DNA of 64,000 nt from Sphingomonas folli (GTDB lineage Bacteria > Pseudomonadota > Alphaproteobacteria > Sphingomonadales > Sphingomonadaceae). A program made the translations under genes and the position numbers. This document shows positions 55,740 to 63,614 of this stretch, piece by piece. The DNA lies in NCBI RefSeq assembly GCF_019429525.1, contig NZ_JAHXZL010000005.1:248001-312000 (forward strand), in the 5' to 3' direction. Within the stretch, counting starts at the first letter, position 1. Each line of letters starts with the position of its first letter. Below the pieces are notes generated by a model. The model saw only the letters and a list, made by a program, of their open reading frames with translations. It was not told the DNA's origin and ran no database searches.

Positions 55740-57644
55740 ATGACCGACCTCACCCGCCGCACGCTGCTCGCCGCCGGTGCCGCCAGCGCCGCGCTCCCCG
55801 CCGCCGCGCAGCGCACCGCCGCGCCGAGGCCCTGGGGCGCCACGCCGTCGCCGCGCCAGCTCGCGTGGCACGCGCGCGAGCAGTACGCCTTCGTCCATTT
55901 CTCGATCAACACCTTCACCGATCGCGAATGGGGCTATGGCGACGAGAGCCCGAGACTCTTCGATCCCACCGACTTCTCCGCCGACCAGATCGTCGCCGCG
56001 GCCAAGGCGGGCGGCATGCGCGGCATCATCCTCACCGCCAAGCACCACGACGGCTTCTGCCTCTGGCCGACCCAGCTGACCGAGCATTGCATCCGCAACA
56101 GCCCGTACCGACAGGGCAAGGGCGACATCGTCCGCGAGATGGAGCAGGCGGCGCGCCGCGCCGGGCTCGCCTTCGGCCTCTATCTCTCGCCCTGGGACCG
56201 CCACCATCCCGAGTACGGGCGGCCCGGCTACATCGACTATTTCCGCAAGCAGGTGGTCGAGCTCTGCACCGGCTACGGCGAGCTGTTCGAATTCTGGTTC
56301 GACGGTGCCAACGGTGGTGACGGCTATTACGGCGGCGCGCGCGAGACGCGCAAGATCGACGCGCCGCGCTACTATAATTGGCCCTCGATCGTGGCGCTGG
56401 TCCACCAGCACCAGCCGATGGCCTGCACCTTCGACCCGCTCGGCGCCGACGTGCGCTGGGTCGGCAACGAGGACGGCGTCGCGGGCGACCCGTGCTGGCC
56501 GACCATGCCCAACCACCCCTATGTGCAGAGCGAGGGAAATTCTGGCGTGCGCGGCGCGCCTCTGTGGTGGCCGGCGGAGACCGACGTCTCGATCCGCCCC
56601 GGCTGGTTCTACCACGCCGACGAGGACGCCAAGGTCAAGGACCCCGCTCGGCTGCTGCGGCTATACGACGAGTCGGTCGGGCGCGGCACCAACCTCAACC
56701 TCAACCTGCCGCCCGACCGCCGCGGCCGGCTCCACGACCATGACGTCGCGGTGCTCAAGAGCTTCGGCGACGCACAGGCCGCGACCTATGCGACCGACCT
56801 CGCGCGCGGCGCGGTGGCGCACGCCAGCGCCGAGCGCGGGCCGGCCTTCGCCGCCGCGCGCGTGCTCGACGGGCGGCGCGACACCTATTGGTCGACCCCC
56901 GACGCGATCACGAGCCCGACGCTGACACTCGACCTGCCGCCGGGCCGCGGCTTCGACGTGATCCGGCTGCGCGAGCACCTGCCGCTCGGCGTGCGCGTGA
57001 CCCGCTTCGCGCTCGACCTGGAGGAAGGCGGCGCTTGGCGCACCGTCGCGGAGCACGAATGTATCGGCGCACAGCGGATCATCCGCCTGCCGCGCCCGAG
57101 CGACGCGCGGCGGCTGCGGCTGCGCGTGGTCGAGGCACCGGCCTGCCCCGCGATCAGCGAGATCGCCTTGTTCCGCCAGGTCGCGCCCGCCGCGGTGGCG
57201 CCGGTGCGCTCGTCCGACCCGACCGTGCTCGCCAAGGACGGCTGGCGCATCGTCGCCGCGAGCGGGGCCGGCGCCGAGGCGCTGATCGACGGCGACGCGG
57301 CGACGCGCTGGACGGTCCCCGCGCCCTCCGCGGCGGCACCGGCGAGCGTGACGATCGACCTGGCCAAGCCGCTGACGCTGACCGGCTTCAGCCTCACGCC
57401 CTCGCGCACCGTGGCGAAGGACGCGGCGCCGCCGCGCGGCTATCGCTGCGAGACCAGCGCGGACGGCACGACGTGGCAGCCGGCCGCCAGCGGCGAGTTC
57501 GGCAACATCGCCTATGCGCTGTCGACGCAGCGGGTGGCGTTCACGCCCCGCCGCGCGCGCTACCTGCGCGTGGCGTTCGACGCGGTGGCGCTGCCCGCGC
57601 CGCAGCTCACCGTGGCGGAGATCGGGGCGTACGGGGGAGCATGA
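55740..57644 (+). CDS. GH29 alpha-L-fucosidase with C-terminal F5/8-type (CBM32-like) domains
   Basis: This 634-aa enzyme starts MTDLTRRTLLAAGAASAALP, a twin-arginine signal. The GH29 barrel has ILTAKHHDGFCLWPT, LAFGLYLSPWDRH and the nucleophile D188 in FEFWFDGANGG, then RGTNLNLNLPPD. From about residue 370 two galactose-binding-like (F5/8 type C) folds follow: ARVLDGRRDTYWSTPD and EALIDGDAATRWTVPAPS, each with the DG(R/D)..TYW/TRW pattern. The layout resembles GH29 subfamily B enzymes, which act on alpha-1,3/1,4-fucose, as in plant-type core or Lewis structures. It is the last gene of the hydrolase series, and a hairpin follows. Confidence 0.9.
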   Translation: MTDLTRRTLLAAGAASAALPAAAQRTAAPRPWGATPSPRQLAWHAREQYAFVHFSINTFTDREWGYGDESPRLFDPTDFSADQIVAAAKAGGMRGIILTAKHHDGFCLWPTQLTEHCIRNSPYRQGKGDIVREMEQAARRAGLAFGLYLSPWDRHHPEYGRPGYIDYFRKQVVELCTGYGELFEFWFDGANGGDGYYGGARETRKIDAPRYYNWPSIVALVHQHQPMACTFDPLGADVRWVGNEDGVAGDPCWPTMPNHPYVQSEGNSGVRGAPLWWPAETDVSIRPGWFYHADEDAKVKDPARLLRLYDESVGRGTNLNLNLPPDRRGRLHDHDVAVLKSFGDAQAATYATDLARGAVAHASAERGPAFAAARVLDGRRDTYWSTPDAITSPTLTLDLPPGRGFDVIRLREHLPLGVRVTRFALDLEEGGAWRTVAEHECIGAQRIIRLPRPSDARRLRLRVVEAPACPAISEIALFRQVAPAAVAPVRSSDPTVLAKDGWRIVAASGAGAEALIDGDAATRWTVPAPSAAAPASVTIDLAKPLTLTGFSLTPSRTVAKDAAPPRGYRCETSADGTTWQPAASGEFGNIAYALSTQRVAFTPRRARYLRVAFDAVALPAPQLTVAEIGAYGGA

Positions 57645-57681
57645 GAAGGGCGCGAGGCGCCGGCCAGACCCGCGCGCCTCT

Positions 57682-57773
57682 CCCGTCACGCCGGGCTTGA
57701 CCCGGCATCCATGACGCCGCGAGCGTCGCGTGCGCGGACAGAGGGACGCGGGCTCGAGTCCGAGATGACGGTA
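57682..57773. repeat. Palindromic repeat, family B, serving as convergent terminator
   Basis: CCGTCACGCCGGGCTTGACC, then CGGCATCC, and GAGTCCGAGATGACGGTAC mark the ends. It holds a perfect GCCGGG-CTTGA-CCCGGC hairpin (57690-57706) and sits between the convergent GH29 and GH144-like genes. Confidence 0.7.
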
Positions 57774-57815
57774 CAAGAGGGATAGAGGCGCCCCCCTCCG
57801 CAGGCGACGTCGCTC

Positions 57816-59276
57816 TCAGCTCCCCATCCACCCGCCCTTGAACCCCGCGCGCTCCAGCCCGGCGCGGATGTACGGGTTGCGCTGCATGGTCTTCCAGATC
57901 AGCCCGCTGCGCCAGTTCTCGATCATGCAGGCGATCGGCCCCTGGTCGATGCCGAGATAGTCGCTCGCCACCCAGCCGATGCCGGGCACCACCTTGCCGT
58001 GCTTCAGCGGCAGCCCCGGCATCGTCAGCGTCGGGTTGAAGCTGTCGAAGAAGCCGTACTGCCCGTAGATCGCGGTGCCGTAGCGCTGGTACATCTCGCG
58101 CGCGGCGGGCAGCACGATCTCGGGCGCGAAGGCGATCGAGCCCAGCGCCGCGGTCGGCGCGATCGTGCCGTCGTCGCGGTCGCCCGGGCCGCGCGCCGAG
58201 TAGGAGAAGAACTCGCGGTTGCGCCCGTCGATCTCGCGGACGAAGTCGCCCGGGCCGTCGCACGCGGTGAGGCCCCAGACGTTCTCGTCATAGCCGCGCC
58301 AGCCCGGCGGGTTGTTGATGCAGTAGCGCCGCTGCGCGTAGGTGGCGCGGCGGCTGTTCTCGAAATAGTCGAGCCCCCGCCGCACCGAATAGGCGTCGCG
58401 CACGCCGCGGAAATCGAGCCACACCTGGCTGTATTGATGCCCGAACAGCGGCGGGAAGGCGGTGAAAGGATTGTCGTACTTCTCATCCCACGAGGGATCG
58501 AAGCGGTCTGTCCACTCGACCCAGGTGGTCGGCGGCAGCGCGTGCGTGGGCGAGCCGAGCGCGAGCACGTAGAGGATCAGGCTCTCGTTGTAGATGTTCC
58601 AGTCCGAGCCGATGAAGCCGCTCTCCGGGTGCCAGCCCATCGCCACGAAGGGCGCGCGCGGCGTGATCCAGTCCCACTCGACCGCGCGGTAGATCTGGTC
58701 GGCGAGGTCGCGGATCTGCTTCTCGCGCGCGTCGGTGGGATCGTCGAACCAGGTCTGCGCGAACAGCACGCCGCCGAGCAGCAGCGCGGTGTCGATCGTC
58801 GACAGCTCGCAGCGCGCGAAGCGATGGCCCTTGGTGGTGCCGAGGAAGTGGTAGAAGAAGCCCTTGTAGCCGCTGGTGTCGTCGCCCGGCCCCTGCGGCG
58901 CCTCGGCGAAGAAGCGCAGGGTGGTGAGCGTCCGCTCCGCCGCGGCGGGGCGCGTGATCCAGCCGCGCGTCGCCGCGATCGGATAGGTGGTCAGCGCGAA
59001 GCCGACCGCCGCGATCGAGGCGAAGCTGGGCGTCGGCCAGCGATCGGGCGCGAGCCCCCTCACCTGGTCGGTGGTGTTCCAGAAGAAGCTGACGGTGCGC
59101 TTCTGGATGTCGTCCATCAGCGGGTCGCTCGCCGAGGCGGGGGTGGTGCCCAGCTCGGGCAGCACGCCGGGGAAAGCGAGCCGCGGCACGCGCGGTACGG
59201 GGGCGGCGCAGCCCCCGGCCAGTGCCGCGCCGCCCACGGCGGCGGCGCGCAGCATGTCACGTCGATCGAGGATCAT
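57816..59276 (-). CDS. GH144-like glucanase (Pfam 'putative glucoamylase'), lipoprotein
   Basis: This 486-aa protein has N-terminus MILDRRDMLRAAAVGGAALA followed by GGC, combining a twin-arginine motif with a lipobox Cys at residue 23, so it is probably an anchored periplasmic or outer-membrane lipoprotein. The body is the (alpha/alpha)6 'glycoamylase' family (PF10091): RTVSFFWNTTD, YKGFFYHFLG, ELSTIDTALLLGG, HPESGFIGSDWNIYNES, FGHQYSQVWLDFR, GLTACDGPGDF and IAPTAALGSIAFAPE. Characterised members of GH144 are endo-beta-1,2-glucanases. AGGAGG precedes ATG 59276. It is downstream of a TonB receptor and LacI regulator on the same strand. Substrate is inferred. Confidence 0.82.
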   Translation of the reverse strand: MILDRRDMLRAAAVGGAALAGGCAAPVPRVPRLAFPGVLPELGTTPASASDPLMDDIQKRTVSFFWNTTDQVRGLAPDRWPTPSFASIAAVGFALTTYPIAATRGWITRPAAAERTLTTLRFFAEAPQGPGDDTSGYKGFFYHFLGTTKGHRFARCELSTIDTALLLGGVLFAQTWFDDPTDAREKQIRDLADQIYRAVEWDWITPRAPFVAMGWHPESGFIGSDWNIYNESLILYVLALGSPTHALPPTTWVEWTDRFDPSWDEKYDNPFTAFPPLFGHQYSQVWLDFRGVRDAYSVRRGLDYFENSRRATYAQRRYCINNPPGWRGYDENVWGLTACDGPGDFVREIDGRNREFFSYSARGPGDRDDGTIAPTAALGSIAFAPEIVLPAAREMYQRYGTAIYGQYGFFDSFNPTLTMPGLPLKHGKVVPGIGWVASDYLGIDQGPIACMIENWRSGLIWKTMQRNPYIRAGLERAGFKGGWMGS

Positions 59277-59337
59277 GCACCTCCTGCGAGTGGGAAGAAG
59301 CGGACGGCGTGGCGCGCGCCGTCCGCCATGGCAAGGG

Positions 59338-62300
59338 TCAGAAGCTGAACCCGGCCGACAGCTTCACCGTGCGCGGCGGGTTGCCGCCGATGCTGTAGGT
59401 CGAGCGCTCGCGGTAGACGCTGGGCGAGGCCGCGGTGCGCGTCGTGTCGGTGGGGTCGTTGTTGTAATCGACATAGTTGCGGTCGTTCATCGCGTTGAGG
59501 ATGTCGACCCGCAGGCGAACGCGGGTCTGGTCGCTGAGGAAGCCCAGCGGCACATATTTGGTGAAGGCGAGGTCGAGCTGGCGCCGGCCCCAGCGATCGC
59601 CCAGCCCGAACACCTCGGAGCCGACGATCTGGCGCTCATAGGGCGTCGCGGTGTCGAGTAGCGCGCGCTGGAACAGCGGCGACTCGATCTGGAACTTGGC
59701 CGACAGCGTCACGCCGATCGGCGTGTCGGCGCTCCCCGCGACGACGAAGCGATGGCGCGGCACCACGCCCGAGCGCAGCATCGGGTAATCCGAGGCACTG
59801 GGGAAATCGAGCAGGAAGTAGGCCGCCTGATCGTTGTTGGGCCGGTTGTCGGTCGCCGCGGTGAAGGTGTAGGTCGCGTCGAGGCTCCACGGCGAGGCCG
59901 CCGAATAGGCCTTGGTCAGCTTGACATAGGCCGAGTCCGCCTTGGTCTCGAGCCCGTTGTCGCCGATGATGATCGCGCCGTAGCCGGAGGGAGCGAACGA
60001 CACGTCGGGGCCCTGCGGCGCGCCGGTCGTCGACGACGGCGCGAAGAAGGAGCCGTCGGGTCGGCGCGTGCCGAGCAGGTAGACGAAACCGTCCTTGCTG
60101 ACGATCCGGGTATAGCCCAGCTCGAGCTCCACCGGGTTGAAGCGGCCGCGGATGCCGAGGCTGAACTGGTCCGAATAAGGGATCTTGAGGTCATTCTTGA
60201 TGAAGCGGAACTCGCGCCCGCCCGGCACGCCGTTGCCCGCCAGCTGCTGACGCCCCGCCTCAGTGAGATAGGCGTCGCTCCACGGGATGCAGGTCGCGCT
60301 CGGCGTGCACGGATTGACCGTATCGGCGCCTTGGAACAGGAACTGACGGCGCTGGAAGCGGCCGTTCGACAGCTCCTGCTGGAGGAAGTCGAACTGGTTG
60401 CGGTCGTACGACCGGCCATAGCCGCCGAACACGGTGAAGCGGCCCTGCTCGTCGAGCCGGTAGGTGAAGCCGACGCGCGGCTGCCACGCGCCCTTTAACG
60501 CCTTCCGGTTGTTCCCGGTCGAGATATAGTCGTTGATGTCATAGTCGGCGCTGACGAGGTTCGGATAGTTCGCCGGCGACACCGCGGCGAGATCCTCCGC
60601 CGAGGTGACGTAGTTGAGGAACGCCGGCGTGCGCTCATAGTCCCAGCGCACGCCGAGGTTGAGCGTCAGCCGATCGGTGACGTCCCAGTCGTCCTGGATA
60701 TAGGCGCCGAACTGGAAGTTGTTCGAGCGGATGCGCGGGTCACCCAGCGAGCCGTTGGCGCCGAACTCCAGGCTGTACGGGATCGCGCTGTTGAAGCCGC
60801 TCGCGCTCGGCAGCGTCGTGTCGTACGAGTAGAGCGGGTTGATCAGGTTCTGCTCGAGCGAGTTGAGCTTCACCCACTTGGCCTTGGCGCCGACCTTGAT
60901 CGTGTGCCCCTCGAAGCCGGTCCAGGTGAAATCGTCCTGCACGGTCCAGCCGGTCTGCCCCTTGTCCTGCAGGCTCAACCCGGCGCCGTCGCGGAACAGG
61001 TTGAAGGTGCTCACCCCGGTCGGCGTGCGCGAGGTGGCGCGGAACTGCTGGCTGATGCCGTCGGTGGCGGGCTGCGGCGACCAGCTGACGTCCTCGTAGG
61101 AGACGCGGAAGTCGTTGACCCACTTCTCCTCGCTGTGCTGCCACCGGCCCATCGCGCGGATCTCCTCGACCTTGGTCAGCGTCGCGGTGGAGAAAGCGGC
61201 GATGCCGTTGCTGATCTGATAGCCCGACTCGTTGCGATACTTGCCGGTGATCTCGAACAGGTCCTTGTCGGTCGGCGTCAGGTCAATCTTGCCGAAATAC
61301 AGGTCCTGCTTGAAGGTCGAGTTGAACGAGCCGAACAGGTCCTGATACTCCGCCGGCAGGCTGCTCACCGCGATGCCGTTGCCGGGCAGGATGTCGACCG
61401 GGATCTCGCGGCGCTTGCCCTCGTAGCTGACGAAGAAGTGCGCCACGTCCTTGACGATCGGGCCGCCCAGCGCCACGCCATATTGCTTGTCGGTGGAGGC
61501 CACCTTGTCGATCTTGCTCGGGAAGATCTCGGTCGGGCGGCGATCGCGCAGGTTCTGGTTGGTATAGTCGAAGAAGCCGTCGCCGTGGAACTCGTTGGTG
61601 CCCGACTTGGTGCCGGCGACGATCGCGACCGAGCCGACCTGGTCGAACTCCGCCTTATAGTTGGACGAGAGCACCTGATACTCGCCGATGGCGAGCTGCG
61701 GGAACGGGTTGCCCGGCGAGCTGTCCTGCCCGGTGAGGCCGCCGCGCAGCACGTAGTCCTTCTGGCTGACGCCGTCGATGAAGACGTTGACCGAGTTGCT
61801 GCCCTGCGCGCCGCCCTGGATGCGCGAGCTGCCGTCGGCGCTCTCGATGAAGCGCACGCCCGGCGCAAGATCGGCGAAGGCGAGGAAGTTGCGGCTGTTC
61901 TGCGGCAGCTGCTCGATCAGCCGCTGGGTTACGTTGATGCCGACCTGCCCGCCCGAGAGCGAGCGCAGCCGACTGCCGGTGACGATGATGTCGCCCGGCT
62001 CCGCCTGCGGCGTCGCCCCGCCCTGCTCCTCGGTCGTCGCGTCGCCGGTCGCGCCCTGGGCGGGTTCCGCGGCAGCGCCCGGCGCCGTCGTCGGCGCGGC
62101 GGGCGCGGACAGATCGAGGTCGAGCCCGGCGTTCTGGCCCACCCGGAGCGTGAACTGGTCCGAGTTGCGCACGCCCGCCTTGGTGCGAATCTCGAGCCGA
62201 TAGGCACCCGCGCGCAGCGAGGCGAAATTGTAGCTGCCGTCCGGCCCGACCACGGTGGACCGACGGTAGTTGGTCGCGACCTCGACGATCGTCACCTCGG

Positions 62301-62481
62301 TGACGGGATTGTCGGGGGTCGATCGGATCACGCCGCGCAGCGACGCCTGCCCCACCTGTGCCGCCGCGGGCGCACTCCAGGTCGCGGCGAGCGTGGCGCC
62401 GAGCGCCCCGAAAGCGCCGAGCGCGGTCGCGCGCGCCATCGCCCCGCGCATCGTCCTGCGCCGGCTCGAGCCCATGATCAT
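59338..62481 (-). CDS. TonB-dependent receptor with carboxypeptidase-regulatory-like domain (Oar-like)
   Basis: This 1047-aa outer-membrane receptor has a signal peptide ending PAAA before QVGQ. A CarboxypepD_reg-like domain covers about residues 45-125 (GVIRSTPDNPVTEVTIVEV, GSYNFASLRAGAYRLEI). A Pro/Ala linker follows, then the plug from about 165, with Oar-type GTKSGTNEFHGDGFFDYTN, and the barrel ends VKLSAGFSF with the terminal Phe usual in outer-membrane proteins. Such receptors import glycans or peptides. The ATG overlaps the lacI stop (ATGA), and the GH144-like gene follows 61 bp downstream, giving a lacI-receptor-glucanase operon. An in-frame ATG at 62475 is an alternative start. Confidence 0.92.
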   Translation of the reverse strand: MIMGSSRRRTMRGAMARATALGAFGALGATLAATWSAPAAAQVGQASLRGVIRSTPDNPVTEVTIVEVATNYRRSTVVGPDGSYNFASLRAGAYRLEIRTKAGVRNSDQFTLRVGQNAGLDLDLSAPAAPTTAPGAAAEPAQGATGDATTEEQGGATPQAEPGDIIVTGSRLRSLSGGQVGINVTQRLIEQLPQNSRNFLAFADLAPGVRFIESADGSSRIQGGAQGSNSVNVFIDGVSQKDYVLRGGLTGQDSSPGNPFPQLAIGEYQVLSSNYKAEFDQVGSVAIVAGTKSGTNEFHGDGFFDYTNQNLRDRRPTEIFPSKIDKVASTDKQYGVALGGPIVKDVAHFFVSYEGKRREIPVDILPGNGIAVSSLPAEYQDLFGSFNSTFKQDLYFGKIDLTPTDKDLFEITGKYRNESGYQISNGIAAFSTATLTKVEEIRAMGRWQHSEEKWVNDFRVSYEDVSWSPQPATDGISQQFRATSRTPTGVSTFNLFRDGAGLSLQDKGQTGWTVQDDFTWTGFEGHTIKVGAKAKWVKLNSLEQNLINPLYSYDTTLPSASGFNSAIPYSLEFGANGSLGDPRIRSNNFQFGAYIQDDWDVTDRLTLNLGVRWDYERTPAFLNYVTSAEDLAAVSPANYPNLVSADYDINDYISTGNNRKALKGAWQPRVGFTYRLDEQGRFTVFGGYGRSYDRNQFDFLQQELSNGRFQRRQFLFQGADTVNPCTPSATCIPWSDAYLTEAGRQQLAGNGVPGGREFRFIKNDLKIPYSDQFSLGIRGRFNPVELELGYTRIVSKDGFVYLLGTRRPDGSFFAPSSTTGAPQGPDVSFAPSGYGAIIIGDNGLETKADSAYVKLTKAYSAASPWSLDATYTFTAATDNRPNNDQAAYFLLDFPSASDYPMLRSGVVPRHRFVVAGSADTPIGVTLSAKFQIESPLFQRALLDTATPYERQIVGSEVFGLGDRWGRRQLDLAFTKYVPLGFLSDQTRVRLRVDILNAMNDRNYVDYNNDPTDTTRTAASPSVYRERSTYSIGGNPPRTVKLSAGFSF

Positions 62482-63497
62482 GACTGTCTCTCCCTGTCCG
62501 TTTCTGTTGTCGTGTCGCGCACCACCAGACGCGGGACGATCGCCTCCGCGTCGGCCGGGCCGACCTCAACCAACCCCTCAGCCGGCGCGACGATCCGCCG
62601 CGCCAGAAGCTGCACCGCGCGTGCGCCGAGCGCCGCGATATCGACCCGCATCGTCGTCAGCGCCGGCGTCACCAGTCGCGCCAGCGGGATGTCGTCGAAG
62701 CCAGCGACTCGCACCTGTGCCGGCACCGCGACGCCGTGACCCTTGAGCGCGACCAGCGCGCCGATCGCCATCGCGTCGTTGGCGGCGAACAGCGCGTCGG
62801 CCTGGATCTCGCCGCGCGCGACCTGCACCGCCGCGGCGGCGCCGCTCGCCTCGTTGAAGTCGCCCTGGATCACCGTCAGCGCCACACCGGCACGCGCGGC
62901 CGCGGCGACCGCGCCGGCGCGACGCTCCTCGGCGTCGACGTTGCCCACCGGCCCAGCGACATGCGCGATCGCGCGCGCGCCGGCGGCGACGAGATGCTCC
63001 ACCATCGCCGCCGCGCCCGCCGCATTGTCGACGCGCAGCGCCGCGCCGGCGAGCCCGGGCGCGCAGTTGAGGAACACCGCCGGCAGCCCCGCGGGGAGCT
63101 GCGCGCGCAGCTCCGCCGCGCCGAGCTGCGGCGCCATCACCACCAGCCCGTCGACCTGCCCGCGCAGCGCCGCCAGCGTGTTGAGCCCGCGCCCGTCCTG
63201 CAGCACCGTGAGCAACAGCGCGAGCTTCTGCGCCGCCACCTCTCGGTCCATGCCGCGCAGCAGCTCGGAGAAGAACTCGCCGTGCAGATCGGGCAGCACC
63301 ACGCCGATCGCGGAGGTCCGCGCCAGGCTGAGGCTGCGCGCGCCGGCGTGCGGCACATAGCCGAGCCGCGCCGCCGCTTCCTGCACGCGCGCGCGCAGCT
63401 CGGGCCGGACCCGCTCGTGCCCGTTCAGCGCGCGCGACACCGAGGCGACCGACACCTGCGCCTCCCGGGCGACGTCACGGATCGTAGCGTTCGGCAT
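62478..63497 (-). CDS. LacI-family transcriptional regulator
   Basis: This 339-aa regulator has an N-terminal HTH TIRDVAREAQVSVASVSRAL followed by NGHERV and the hinge helix region, then a periplasmic-binding-protein-like sensor (IGVVLPDLHGEFFSELLRG, DGLVVMAPQ, ADALFAANDAMAIGAL, RVAGFDDIPLARLVTPALTT). ATG 63497 is preferred, since the family begins with the HTH at once. It overlaps the TonB receptor gene and is divergent from the GH3 gene; a LacI-type palindrome lies between. It probably represses both transcripts until a glucan-derived sugar binds. Confidence 0.94.
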   Translation of the reverse strand: MPNATIRDVAREAQVSVASVSRALNGHERVRPELRARVQEAAARLGYVPHAGARSLSLARTSAIGVVLPDLHGEFFSELLRGMDREVAAQKLALLLTVLQDGRGLNTLAALRGQVDGLVVMAPQLGAAELRAQLPAGLPAVFLNCAPGLAGAALRVDNAAGAAAMVEHLVAAGARAIAHVAGPVGNVDAEERRAGAVAAAARAGVALTVIQGDFNEASGAAAAVQVARGEIQADALFAANDAMAIGALVALKGHGVAVPAQVRVAGFDDIPLARLVTPALTTMRVDIAALGARAVQLLARRIVAPAEGLVEVGPADAEAIVPRLVVRDTTTETDRERQS

Positions 63498-63555
63498 GCG
63501 CCGGCTGGACACCCTCTCCCGGAACGGCGCGCACGTCGCGCATTGCCGTCGTTGA

Positions 63556-63569
63556 TGTAACCGTTTACA
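63556..63569. promoter_or_regulatory. Candidate LacI operator
   Basis: TGTAACCGTTTACA fits the LacI-family consensus TGTAANCGNTTACA with one departure in the core. It lies 46 bp before the GH3 start and 59 bp from the lacI start, in the shared control region. Confidence 0.65.
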
Positions 63570-63614
63570 CGTAACAATCGAGACGATCAATCCTGCCGGG
63601 GTCGAGGAGAGGAC

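Noticed and set aside
57816..59276. Literal reading of the Pfam name as a starch glucoamylase
   Set aside because: The PF10091 family name predates characterisation; described GH144 members are beta-1,2-glucanases, and no amylolytic neighbours are present.
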